From: Rhynchonema sp. JSB1_4
Lineage: Eukaryota > Nematoda > Chromadorea > Monhysterida > Xyalidae
Reading direction: 5' to 3'
DNA length: 64,000 nt
Assembly (NCBI GenBank): GCA_030248065.1
Contig: JASAMV010002598.1
Location: 1 to 64,000 of the forward strand
In this document: piece after piece, positions 10,501-21,500 of the stretch
Numbering within the stretch: the stretch's first letter is position 1
Layout: every line of letters starts with the position of its first letter
The notes under the pieces: model-generated
Seen by the model: the letters and a program-made list of their open reading frames with translations, nothing else
Told to the model about the DNA's origin: nothing
Databases searched by the model: none
Position numbers and translations under genes: made by a program

Positions 10501-13386
10501 CTACTATTATGCAGCTGGGTCAACCTGGACCTACACATGCAGTGACCCAAATGCCACCCTAAACCACACATCTGACAGCTTCAACAACACTTGTTTGAAC
10601 ATCACGTTAAACAGCGGTTATTTGCAATGGGAATATCAAAGGGACGATGTTCCACTCTGTCTGCCAGGTTCGATGTTCAGGCTGAGTTGACGTGAAGCTA
10701 TGATTTTCGCTAGCGGCTTTTCCCTGAATTCCAGAGCGTTTCTGCAATACAACAGCAAATCCCTGTGAAAACGGTGGTGTCTGTGTCGATTTCTACACGC
10801 CGAATCGCTGGGGCCCGGAGTTCAACGAGCCGCACACTGGATTGGTGGAATGTCAATGTGTTGGGAATTGGACAGGAGAGAACTGCACGGAACCTAGTCA
10901 GCATTATTCGAAAATCATCACACAGACTGCACAACTCAAGCTAGAGTTCAAACTTGCAATAAATCTGTCACATTTTCAGTCATACTCTGCAATAATACCG
11001 AGAGTCTCAACTTCTGCCTCAACAACGGGACGTGCTATGAAATGTTGCACAACATCACTAACCATTTCTTGCACAAGGAATGTAACTGCACGCCGGAATG
11101 GACGGGAGAAAACTGTTCACTACCAGGTTGCCTGTTTTTCAGTAATTTGGGCATTTTTCAAATTTAACGGTTTCCGATTTTCAGCCCCATTCTGTCAAGT
11201 GCCTAACAACGATCCGTGTCTAAACGGCGCGATGTGTGTGGATCAGACCAACTCAACGGCGACATCCTTCGTGCGTTGTGATTGCGTAGGCAATTGGACC
11301 GGCGCGGTTTGCAACGAATCCGGTTAGCTCCAGGAGTTAGAACTTTTTGTTTCAACAGGGCTGCGAGAAGTTGCTACTAACCTTCCAGCGACGAGTTGTT
11401 CCGACCCGGAAAGCGTTGGGTTTTGCCAAAACGGCGGCACCTGTCAAGATGTGCTGAATGTCACTGGCCACTTTCTGAATCGAGCATGCCTCTGCACACC
11501 GGCCTGGATGGGGGATAACTGCACTGTTCCTGGTGGGATGTTGTTTGTGTTGCTTAACAATTGACTGAAAGTATATGCACCTACTGCAAGTCCGTGTTCA
11601 ATCCTAAACCGTTCCATCTCGTAACATCTTCATAACAGCCCCGGCATGCATTGCACTTTCCAATCCCTGTCAAAACGGCGCCATGTGCATAGACAACGGC
11701 AATACCACGTGGTACATGTGCAACTGCACAGCACCGTTCACTGGCTACAACTGCAGTGAATGGCTGCCCGCATGCACCTTGAATGATCCATGTCTCAACA
11801 ACGGTACCTGTGTCAATCTTCCTGGTGATCTCACCATGGGACCTGGAAACTCTAGTTGCAATTGCAGCCCAGAATGGGCAGGACCAACTTGTGGAAGCGC
11901 AAGTAAGTATTTCCGCTCTGCTTTTACCGGTTTGGCCAAGAGAAATTTTATTCTGCCTTCAGCGTGTCAAGCCACTGATTTTATGCTCGCTGAGCACGAA
12001 GCAACGTACACTGAAGCAGCCACAATTTATGGGAGATACATTGAAGGCACCGTGGCTAACATCACGTGCGCTGACCCAACAAAGAATTTTACAATTGTTG
12101 ACACTGTTGATGTTCGAATCTGCCAGAATGATGTTAGGAAACACGTCGTTGTACTGCTTAGGTTTTAATATGTGGTGCGGTCGAGCAATCTATTAATCTT
12201 TAAAGGGCATCTGGAACTCGACTGTCACACCTTTGAAATGCGTGGGACGTAAGTTGCTTTGTTTCACCAGCAAATTATTTGTGACTTTACGACTTCGTGT
12301 TTAGTTTGCGACTTCATCCCATCGGCTCCATTGATTGGTTACGAATACTGTACGACGAAAAGCAGTAAGACTGTTTGGCTTGAACTTTCAAACCTAATCG
12401 GGTAATCTTGTTGTAAACAGGATGTCAAATGGTGGTGCGTAAGAATGCTCGTGGCGTCGATGCGTTTCTCTTTGGTCAGGAGGATCCACAACCGAACACT
12501 GAACAATGTGTTAGCAAATGTCACCATATGGAACTGTGCCAGGTTGGGTGTTCGAAACACCGTAACAACCAAACTCATATTAAAGAGGAAATTGCACATT
12601 CCTAATCGTCTTTCAAACTCTACAAGTGTTTAGACAGTCGTGTGGGCATCATGAAAGTCAAATCACTTGGTACAAACTTTCAAACATGTACCCAGGAGAA
12701 GCAGTTTAAAGGGCACAATCGGGAAGAAAATTCGGCGCGGACCGGCCGAATTTCCACCTGCGCATTCAGGCAAATTGCCTGATCAAAAAGCAGTCAAGGC
12801 GACAGAATGTTTCGCACGATTCTTGAAACTCACTAACTATAGAATTTCGCTTTTCTTTATATTTCGAATTTCGACGAATTGTTCCAGCGTGACAAGCAGA
12901 GCATGAAACATTTAGCAGACACGCTGGAACAATTCGTCGAAATTCGAAATATAAAGAAAAGCGAAATTCTATAGTTAGTGAGTTTCAAGAATCGTGCGAA
13001 ACATTCTGTCGCCTTGACAGCTTTTTGATCAGGCAATTTGCCTGAATGCGCAGGTAGAAATTCGGCCGGTCCGCGCCGAATTTTGTTCCCAGTGGCTTGT
13101 CTTAAACGGAATCTCCTGGGTACATGTTTGAGAGTTTGTACCAAATTGTTTGATTTTTGTGATGCCCACATTGCTGTCTAAACACTTGTAAAACTTGAAG
13201 GGCGATTAGGAATGTGCAATTTCCCCTTTAAGGCACGCAAATGTCTATACCTGATGCTTCACACAGGCGGTTACATTCTACCATCATAATAGCACGTGCT
13301 TCTACCACTGGGCTCCGTTCGGTGACGTTTGTTGGAGAGTGGCAACGGACCAAACTGCTGAGTTCGCGTATCACGTAATTTATTGA
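7529..13386 (+). CDS. Secreted EGF/Sushi/PAN multidomain protein, 836 aa, 18 exons
   Basis: Exons: 7529-7595, 8280-8431, 8954-9044, 9282-9370, 9542-9644, 9724-9813, 10012-10251, 10359-10667, 10735-10896, 10980-11126, 11185-11322, 11389-11532, 11639-11902, 11963-12132, 12206-12248, 12305-12364, 12421-12542, 13267-13386. The spliced length is 2,511 nt, in frame throughout. Residues 1-20 form a signal peptide (MQRLCLLVAFMPLIGVMSQS). Residues 23-167 are Cys-rich and end in AICQYR, perhaps a divergent C-type-lectin-like fold. EGF-like modules follow: one at about 168-197, then six at 381-665, each with CxNG and C.C..W.G..C patterns. Sushi-like modules lie at 198-277, 278-380 and 666-736. The C-terminus (757-836) resembles a PAN/apple domain with CQMVV, CVSKCHHMELC and CFYH. 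Most module exons are phase 1-1, the usual exon-shuffling pattern. Many N-glycosylation sequons and no transmembrane helix suggest an extracellular adhesion or matrix protein. The partner is unknown. The least certain parts are exons 4-5 and the final exon. Confidence 0.87.
8484..8816. mobile_element. TATAGTCC foldback element in intron 2
   Basis: The ends are TATAGTCCATCCATCAGCTC and its inverse (GAGCTGATGGACGGACTATA). The arms also pair over GGCCGGCTTATTCCCTTCCT / AGGAAGGGAACAAGTCGGCC. It lies between exons 2 and 3 of the EGF/Sushi/PAN gene. Ends match the element at 48349-48715. Confidence 0.9.
12579..13232. repeat. Long inverted repeat (about 320-bp arms) in intron 17
   Basis: The left arm 12579-12898 and the right arm 12905-13232 are near-perfect reverse complements, separated by only a few bases around 12900. 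Examples are GGAAATTGCACATTCCTAAT at the left edge and its complement at the right edge. It sits between the two exons that encode the PAN-like domain. Open frames in the arms mirror each other and are not genes. Confidence 0.9.
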
Positions 13387-13492
13387 ATTTTAAAGTGCAT
13401 TTTTGGGTTAAAGACTTTCAAGAATGCAGCGTATCTGCTTCAATAGGATAATACTTTTTCAAGTTTTCTCAGCAAGTTGCATTCTTTGTTTC
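13387..13492 (+). other. 3' flank of the EGF/Sushi/PAN gene
   Basis: This is untranslated sequence after the TGA at 13384-13386. No AATAAA occurs here. The first one on this strand is at 14027-14032, beyond a foldback repeat. Confidence 0.4.
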
Positions 13493-13976
13493 AGGTTGAT
13501 TTTCACAAATGGGTTGAGTGAATTTCAATTGACAGCACAGTAGAAAAGTTTCGTTGGAAAATCAGTGCGACTGAAAAATTCACTGAACAGCTTCGGTTCA
13601 GTTGCAAATTGAGTGGCGTTGAATGGAAACACTCGCATTCAATTTTGCCGCAGGAAACCGTGGAAAACGCCACGCATCCAAACCAAGGGGTTTCTACATC
13701 ACAGGCGAGTGTGTGTTACTACTAACCGCGCGAAGATTGTGCCGACATGCACAAACACACCCACACCCAACTATAAAAGCCGCGCTTTACGAAGTGTGCA
13801 ATGCTTTAAACAGCTACTGTACCCATTCCGCTCAACTTTGAGCTGAACTGAAGGGGTTTAGTGAATTTTGTCAGTCGTTCAGGTTTTCCACCAAGACTTT
13901 TCCACTGTGCTTTCCATCCAACGTTCAATTCAACATTAAACTCGACTCTCTACTCAACTCTTTCGTGAACCAGCCT
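13493..13976. repeat. Imperfect foldback repeat
   Basis: The left arm contains GTTGAGTGAATTTC, AGCACAGTAGAAAAGT and AAAATTCACTGAACAG. The right arm carries diverged complements of the same blocks (ACTTTTCCACTGTGCT, TTTAGTGAATTTTG). The centre lies near 13720. It appears to be an old non-autonomous element. Confidence 0.65.
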
Positions 13977-14388
13977 TAGTCTGATTCTCGTGCACGTTGC
14001 GAGGTTTCTGTCCCTATATTTGCGGCAATAAATTAGTTTTGGTTCCTGACTGACTCATGCTTCACACCATCTACTTTACTTAAGTCTAACTTCAGCTACC
14101 CACATAAAGTACTCAGCACTTTGTAGTTGTGTGTCAGCTCAGCCGTCGTATGTTCGTATACCTACATCCTAATGCCTACAATTTTTTACTTGACCAACTG
14201 CTTTCGTTTCCAGAATATATTGCTGTTGCTTCAGCTCCATTTTGTGGTCTGGCAAATAGACACACACCCATACGCGTCGAGGCGTATAACGAACGGATCG
14301 GTATTATGTGTGTGTGCGCTGCGGTGCACTGTGTATTGAGCGTGCGTGCGTTGTGTTTATGAGTGATTCTGAGCCGCAGCCAGACCGC

Positions 14389-14470
14389 GTTCCCGTAGCT
14401 CAGTTGGTAGAGCAACTGGCTGTCCAGGCCTGGCGGCTGGGAGGTAGGAGGTTCGAGCCTTTCCGGGAGC
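14389..14470 (+). tRNA. tRNA-like sequence, probably a tRNA pseudogene or SINE head
   Basis: The acceptor stem GTTCCCG pairs with CGGGAGC, with one G-U. The D arm is GCTC-AGTTGGTA-GAGC. The T arm is GGAGG-TTCGAGC-CTTTC with G-U pairs. A-box (TAGCTCAGTTGG) and B-box (GGTTCGAGCC) promoter elements are good. The anticodon arm does not form a clean five-pair stem: candidate strands ACTGG and GGCCT do not pair. I therefore doubt it is a working tRNA, and assign no anticodon. Confidence 0.45.
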
Positions 14471-14881
14471 ATACGTTTGGTGTGGCGGTTCAGGATCACA
14501 TTTTTTCGTTAATAGAGTTTCTGGCTCACAGATAATTTTTGTGCCGCATTTCCCACATAACATTTGTGACCTAACGTCGTGTCGTTGGCAAATTCTGCCT
14601 TGAACATAGTTTAGGCTTCGTTTGTAAAGTGATCTTCGAACCGGGTACATTTTTTAAAAGCCAAAAAATTGTCGTCTATTCGTTTCAAAAGCACGCTCGG
14701 CCCATTTCTCATACCGCTTTTTTTCACAGTCAGCCCAGTTCCTGGAAAATGCCGTTTGTGTGCAAATATTCAAATCTCTCGTCTCAGTCCTATTCTGTGC
14801 AGTTAATAAGCAAATGTGCAAATGTCATTTACCTAGTACTTTCGATAAGTATCGAAATGCAACGGGTAGCATGATCAGCAC

Positions 14882-15115
14882 CAGGATTGGATTAAAAAAA
14901 TTTTATTATCAAACTTATGTTAGCTTTTTTGAAGTTTCAATTTTTTTTGCCTCTTTTCGGACAACTAAAATTTCGGTTCTCAGTGCGAAAAATTTCTATC
15001 TGAACTGTACTTGATAGACGTATTGATTATATTTGAGAATATGTGAACCGGTTTGTGTGTTTGCAATTGGGCAGTAGCAAGGTGATATTATTTGCGATAA
15101 CTGCGAGCAGCTTAA
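14882..15115. mobile_element. Degenerate hAT-type MITE remnant
   Basis: It begins CAGGATTGGATTAAAA, close to the ends of the elements at 3989 and 34329. Its inner part (GTGTGTTTGCAATTGGGCAG) matches the remnant at 30072-30305 (GTGTGTTTACAAACGGGCAG). The second end is not identifiable. Confidence 0.6.
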
Positions 15116-15492
15116 AAGTTATTAAAATAAACAAAATGAATTACCTTTACGCTGGTCGAATTTCGTGCTGCAGCTCTATTGCAAAATAAAATTTTACATA
15201 TCCAATATCTCTAAATTTATAAAGCGACTATAATTGCAGTTTCAATCCCTTAGCTCATTAATATCTGATATTGTGAATTATTGTTGTACCTATCATGTGC
15301 TGTAACTTAACGTTGCACCGTTTGCTTATTCCGCGCTGAACATCTTATGCGTCGTTTGCGTAATGAAAGCCTAAACATTGTGATCTGCTTATTTAATTAA
15401 CGTTTTCCCATTTGCCACATCCCGTTCGGTTTTTACTACTCTTAGCCCTGTATCATCAAATTCTCGTCATGCCAAATATTTGATGCTAACGT

Positions 15493-16353
15493 TTGCTCAA
15501 TGCTGTCGGGATGCTCCCATTCAACAGACATGTGTTCGCAATGCGGCTCAGTACCATTTTTCAATACGTTAACGGAATTAGGTTCAGGCTACCTGACCTC
15601 TTCACTCTTCGGAGTGAATGCGAGACTCGAACCAGCTCACGAACCAATCACACGAGATCGATCAAATTGGGCAAGCCAAATACGACGCGATACCAACAAA
15701 GCGCCATGTATTCATCAGCACTGATGTTCAACGCGCTACCACAGTCCGTGATTGACCTGCTGTATTCAAAATTCAAGCAAAAGGTCCTTTCGAAGGAGCT
15801 GTTCGACCAAGTTCTGAATGATCTATCATTACTCAACAACAAGGTTATCTCAGCCATCGGCATTTAGTTGTGCTCGAGTCGCAGTGGGACAGCTCATCCA
15901 AACCATTCAAACAACGAGGATTTGATCACTCAAACCATTCAAGCAAGGAGCATTTGATCACTCAAACCATTCAAGAATCAAGGACTTGGCCATTCAAACA
16001 TCGAGGATTTGACCATTCAAACCACTCAAATATCGAGCACGGATGATTCAAACCATTCAAACACCTTCGAATTTGACCATACTGACATCCAAGTGCACAA
16101 CTCAACGATCGATGCGAGTCAACAATGTTATGTCACATTCCTGGACTTATTATCACTACATTATCAAATTCTATTCTTGGACGTTTACAATACGTATTCA
16201 TGTTGTTGGACAGTCCTGATGTTTCCTTATCATAGTGAAACTGCGATGCTTAGCTTTTATTGTTTAACAGGATTTGCCACATAGCCTTCGGGCGTTTACA
16301 TTGGCCTGGCACTGGAGGTGCAAAAACAAATGAATGAATGAACGTCTCTGTCG
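15493..16353 (+). mobile_element. LINE (non-LTR retrotransposon) 3' end
   Basis: The frame 15493-15867 (124 residues, ending LLNNKVISAIGI) resembles the extreme C-terminus of jockey/CR1/L2-like ORF2 proteins. Those commonly carry TRS...LP...T...QxSxxY, a LxNxLPxxVxxL motif and then FKxxL. Here NALPQSVIDL and FKQKVL fit. The 3' region 15870-16353 ends in a GAATGAATGAACG tail, as in microsatellite-tailed LINEs. The reverse transcriptase and endonuclease are missing, so this is a 5'-truncated dead copy. Confidence 0.75.
15890..16070 (+). repeat. Imperfect CAAACCATTCAA repeats in the LINE 3' region
   Basis: The unit CAAACCATTCAA followed by GGATTTGATCACT-like sequence recurs about every 30 bases, at least five times, with decay. 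It lies inside the LINE 3' untranslated part. Confidence 0.75.
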
Positions 16354-16739
16354 CATTGTGTGTCTGATAAATACGTGCCAGCACATCTGACGACAACACG
16401 AATAGAAAATAATATGGTGTTCAGAACAACAGACATAATGCCAGGGGTGCCGTTGAGAAATCAAATAATCAGGATATCAGGATATCCCTTTCGAAAGTTC
16501 AGAGTTCCAGATACCCGGATACCCAGAGTACCAGATACCCAGAGTACCAGGCTAGAGGGTTTGCTAAAAAAACCACGATTCCCCCATGAAATACTTTGAA
16601 ATGCCTAAGACATGTGCCTATTTGCAAGAAGTTGATGCAGATGGTTGTCTGTGGTTTCCGTCATTTCCCTCTTGGCCTTATTGTACTGAAAACTACTGTG
16701 TCAAAAATTTGCGGACTAGGCCTGGGCACAATACCACTT

Positions 16740-17030
16740 TTGACACCCAATACCAACATCCAATACCAATACCGGCCCTGTACCAATACCCAATACCCAA
16801 TACCAATACTAAATTGGGGACCCAATACCAATACCCAATACCAATACCAAGCGAGACCCAATACCAATACCAATACCCAATACCAAATCAATACTACTGA
16901 AGTGCCTGGTATTGGGTTTGGTATTGGGTTGGAATTGGTATAGAGTATTGGGTATTGGGTTGGTATTGGTATTGGGTATTGGTCTTAGTATTGGTTTGGT
17001 ATTGGGTTTTTGATCTGGTATTAGGTTGAC
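16740..17030. repeat. Inverted CCAATA / TATTGG microsatellite
   Basis: The left half (16745-16893) is rich in CCAATAC and CCAATACCAATA. The right half (16905-17025) carries the complementary GGTATTGGGTATT series. The two halves could fold back into a hairpin of over 100 bases. Its right edge coincides with the end of homology between the two 7TM receptor duplication units. Confidence 0.9.
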
Positions 17031-17034
17031 CAGT

Positions 17035-17110
17035 TTTACGCTGATCGCACGATAGCAAAATTGGAATGTCGAGGGTTCGATTCTCACAGTTGGGCGCCCT
17101 GGGCTGCCAG
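17035..17110 (+). mobile_element. tRNA-derived SINE head, deleted copy
   Basis: It carries the B-box GGGTTCGATTCTCAC after GCTGATCGCACGATAG. It is the paralogue of 22872-22970 but lacks about 24 bases, including most of the A-box half. It lies in what was intron 1 of the truncated third receptor copy. Confidence 0.65.
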
Positions 17111-17283
17111 CGACCAAAATGGACGGGTGATTGTTGTGCCAAGGCTTTTTGTGCTCAACACCACTACATTACATATCCCATATTTTTGAGCTTAAGGGAA
17201 TTCAAAAGGTGGTGAAATTTTCACCAGCACAACGAAATGAAACCTTTCCAGTTTTGAATAATTAGGAAATCGTCATTTTGTAC

Positions 17284-17361
17284 CTTATGTGGATCAACTT
17301 CAATCACTTTGGTAACATCAACGTAATTCCAAGTTTCGATGATTGTAGAGTTTTCAATCAT
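17284..17361 (-). pseudogene. Orphan first exon of a third 7TM receptor copy
   Basis: It encodes MIENSTIIETWNYVDVTKVI and six more residues, then a GT donor. It is one residue different from exon 1 of the gene at 18539-23223 (ending IEVDPHK rather than IEVNPHK). No downstream exon 2 follows on the minus strand: the homologous DNA ends at the CCAATA array near 17030. It can only be a relic unless spliced to something unseen. Confidence 0.75.
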
Positions 17362-18017
17362 GTTGTTTGCGGCTTCTTGTTGCGCGTATTCACAAATCAG
17401 TAGAAGTCTTCACAAAAGTCCTGCCGTATGCTTTATTGTTAACGCCGTCAATTTCTGTTTGAAAATAACTACTTTGAGAATATCGATCTTCGTTGCTGTG
17501 GGTAACGAACCAACGAGCCAATCAAGTTCCATGGTCTGTGACGTTTCACTTGCGAAAACCAAGTAGAATGCAAAATACTATTATGCCGATAGTTCAGACA
17601 GTGATCTCGTCCCAGACGCTTTAAACATCACGTGAACCTGCAAAGCAGTTATCTGCATAAGTCATCAAAAACATGCATCACTTGAAAGTTATGAAGGCCG
17701 GTTCTGCTGGGACCATGGGGGAGCAAAGTACAAAACGTACCCGCAAAAAGATGCAATTAATCATACTTGCTGTGTGATCGCGATATTGTCTCGAAAGACT
17801 GGCGGTAGGGATGTTTTCACCTGACACTACAGAGCTCGTCAACTTCTTGTTTCCATTTTCTATCAAAAGCTGGCTTGTTCTTGCAGCACTCCTTTCAAGA
17901 AAACTTATTGAAGCTCATTATTGTGTGCGTGCGCGACATGCTTAAGATGAAGCAATGAAGGGACCGCGAGATGTATTGTATGTCAGTTCGTTTTGAGCCG
18001 TTTTGTGCCACAACAAG

Positions 18018-18203
18018 TATACTCCGACAACACTTTTGGGAGAACTTTCAACGCGTTCCTATCCGTAAGCTCATTATGCTTACTACGTCACGCTCCACCG
18101 CTCAACACACACGTCACGTAGGATTCGATCTCCACTCCTCAGTTGCGTTTTTCGTCAGGCAACGCGTTTGAAAAGTTTCTCCCAAAAGTATTGTCAGAGT
18201 ATA
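18018..18203. mobile_element. TATACTCC foldback element with paralogous empty site
   Basis: The ends are TATACTCCGACAA and its diverged inverse TTGTCAGAGTATA. The arms share CTTTTGGGAGAAACTT-like blocks. The duplicate region near 23885 reads CAACAAATATGTGAAAAC without the element, where this copy reads CAACAAGTATACTCC...GAGTATATGTG. It was therefore inserted at a TA after the segmental duplication. Confidence 0.85.
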
Positions 18204-18538
18204 TGTGAAAACAGTGTCTTTGTCACAAGAAATATTGATTTGACTTTTGGGTTCGGACACCAACGCATGAATAAGAGGACAGGAAAAAATACAGGAGCTT
18301 ACCGTTGGATAAACACGTTTGTCGCACGTGCACGCAGCTCAGGGAGATAATCACACGAGAACAACTTTGGAGACTAATATGATGATGAAAATGGTTTTCA
18401 AACACAATGTTTACAAAAGATGGAACCGAACACGCGAAGTCACAAACACATATACCTAAGCGATTTCAGCGATGGAACCATTTTCGATGAAATATCATCA
18501 TGAACTTCATTGATCTTTGTACCAACGCATAAGTACGC

Positions 18539-21500
18539 TTACTCCTTTCCTTTCACATCAATGGTCGTGACGTGCTGCTGTGTTGTTTCATTGCCCCAGT
18601 CCTTCAGGTTTATGGGCATCTTCTTGCCTTTCAACGCCTTGTCTAACCCTGAGGACAACAAAATGGTCTGAGCGTGCCTGATTTACAAAAAAGACACAAA
18701 TAACTCAATACAATGAAATGTCACCTTTTCGCATCAACTTATGCTTGATCAAGAACAAGTGCACATTGATGAGTGGGTTGAACAACGGTGGCAAGTACAA
18801 CAAAGCGACGACGGCATAGATGTAGTCCTCATAGAGCAGGTCAACCAGTTCGGTTGGGATGATCACCAACAGCTGAAAATTATTTGGCATTTCTTCGTAT
18901 TTTGGAAAACAATGCCTCAACGTCTGCTAGATTTTTCATTCTTCAATATCGTTAACCGGTATTATGATTATAGGACATCCTTTGGGAAAAATTCACAGCC
19001 AACAATGAAATGACGCTGTAATTCAGTTCTCAGCATGCAGCCTTGTAAACTAAGCTGCAAAATTTCGTTCTTTGTTTCGTTAGCGCATGTAAGCTTTCAC
19101 AAACTCCACTCACCAGCGTTGCCAATGTGCTCCATGCCATTTTCACAGTCATCTCCTTCTGCAACTTGGCGGCTTGTGGGTTTACCTGGCCGCTACTGCT
19201 GGCAACCTGTAATTATAGTTACACACTCAGCGCGTTCAATTGTTATTCGGAAAAGATGTGAACTATTATATGACGAACGAATACCTACCGGACAATGCCC
19301 AACAAGCCCCCCTCAGGGCGGACTTAGGTTGAACACGGAAACCGGAACACGGAAATATTTCCGTGTTCCGTGTTCCGTGAATATTTTGGAGAATCACGGA
19401 ACACGGAAATATTTCCGTGTTCCGTGTTCCGTGAATGTTTTTGAGAATCACGGAACACGGAAATATTTCCGTGCCACGGAACACGGCAATGATTCAAGCA
19501 CGCAAACGATGCTTTTGCAGTGATGATGACAAAAGCCAGCGTGCTGACGTCAAAAGCCCGCGTGTTGACGCAAACAGCAACAACTATTCACACGGAAATA
19601 TTTCCGTGTTCCGTGAAAATAAAAAAACACGGAACACGGAAAAAGGAAATATTTCCGTGCCACGGAAATATTTCCGTGCACGGAAATCCACGAAACTGGT
19701 TTGTATGTAAATTATTTCCGTGTTCCGGTTTCCGTGTTCAACCTAAGTTCGCCCTCACCAATATTCGGGGTTATTCGGCAGCTTTTCCAAATACGCTGTC
19801 ATCTATGAGTATTTTCAGCGGGGTTCCAAGGGCTTAGAGGACGTTATTAGGGAAATTATATTTTTGATGTCTTAAATCCTATGCGTGTAGGAAGTACGCC
19901 CCCAGGAGACTAATTTGACATTCTCCGGCACTAATCTACAATAACTCACCCATGCAGTTTTGACTTTACCCTTGTCTTCGTTATGGCACCCCCAACAAAA
20001 CATTTTACAGAGCGATGATCCACCGTCCCCTGCTCCCGTTCCCAGCCCTTGGCATAAAAATGATCGATTGTGCCTAACCTTCCTGTTGTGCGACACGTAC
20101 GCGACCAACGCAACCACAAAAATGATAATCGATGCGACGTGACCCCTTGAGTACAACAACAACTGGTAGCTGTACAATGATTTCACCATCGATTTGCTTT
20201 GCGAACACGCATCAGAGCTCACTGGCTCGTCCGCAATCATCCACCTGCAAGTTGCCAGAAAAGTTTGTCTCGTGAATATCAGTTGATATAATTTGTGCAT
20301 CGCAAAACACCATGTACCAGAGAATTCCGAATAAGAACAACCTAATAGGCTCTTGTTCGGGGAAACTTCCAAACAACGGCCCTGGGCAAGTTGTAAAAAA
20401 ACGCACCCACTAACGAACGTGCCAATCTCAAACAGTAATCCATGCAGATATGTCACACCGACCAACATATAAGCAACACCCGGACCTTTGCTGATGTACC
20501 TGAAGGAGGAATGCTACTACCGGTGTTTTCCACTTACATTCCACCGGCAGGACCGTACTATTTGGGCAAAGTGACCCAAAACAAGGAACATGTTTTGTTA
20601 AAGCTGAAATCGGGAGCTCACAGATCGAACATAAGAGATCGCCCAATGGACCAAGATCTACTGGGGTCGACTCGATCTGGCGCTAAGTGAAATTCAGTGA
20701 TATTATTTGCTTTATTTTGCCTAGCCCAGATTTGTTAGTCGTTCGGTGATACTGTGATATTCTCAGTAATCCCGTTTGATGATTTATTCTAATTGAAACG
20801 CCCAGAATTTTAAAAAAAAAAAAGCTGAAACAAAATTTGTGTGACTTTTTACTCATACGCAGTATTCGTCCAAAGGAAGTAAATTTCTAAGCCACTTTTA
20901 CATTTTGAAATTTTGAAGAAACAATCTACTTTTGATTATTTTTCGCCTTTTTCGTTGTTTTCTTGCTCCTTCAGGTGGAGGCATGTTTATGCATGTTATT
21001 GGTCAAGGATTCTCATGATATTTTAATTTCAAATACTGTTGTAATGGGCTCAGAAGGTTCCTAAACACATTTCCACTTTTAGTCCCTGGAGACTCTACGT
21101 GGGAAACAGTTCTTTGAAAAATGCCACTCCTCCACATCTTCCATAGGTTGTCTTCAGGGGCTATGAGTGGAAAACACCGGCACATAGAATGGTTTTTCAA
21201 ACCACCTTGCTAGTGCAAGTAAATGAAGATCGGGACACTACTTGGATATACTAGGCCAACGACAACGCTGCCTACTGAGCGTGTGCGCTTCGTCCAAGCT
21301 GAATAATGTTTCACGTAGTGCATAAACACTTACCACATGGTGAACACAGTGACCAACAATCGATCAAAACTGACCACACACAACATCAGTGCTGTGGTCG
21401 TGTAGAACAGACCCCAGAGTATATTGTGCGGGAACAGGGCACAATGCAGCGCTGTCCAGCCGAACTGCAAGCAGTCTCTGCCACCGTCTTGTCGACCCAC

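Larger units (their letters stand above)
17032..18700. repeat. Segmental duplication, left unit flank
   Basis: This segment is highly similar to 22867-24400. Both contain the SINE head, a receptor first exon (MIENSTIIETWNYVDV), about 1 kb of intergenic DNA and a receptor last exon. Differences include a 186-bp foldback present only here (18018-18203). It documents a tandem duplication with a period of about 5.8 kb. Confidence 0.9.

Noticed and set aside
14027..14032. AATAAA polyadenylation signal of the EGF/Sushi/PAN gene
   Set aside because: It lies 640 bases beyond the stop and past a foldback repeat; chance occurrence is likely.
14389..14470. Functional tRNA gene
   Set aside because: Acceptor, D and T arms form but no anticodon stem; more likely a SINE head or pseudogene.
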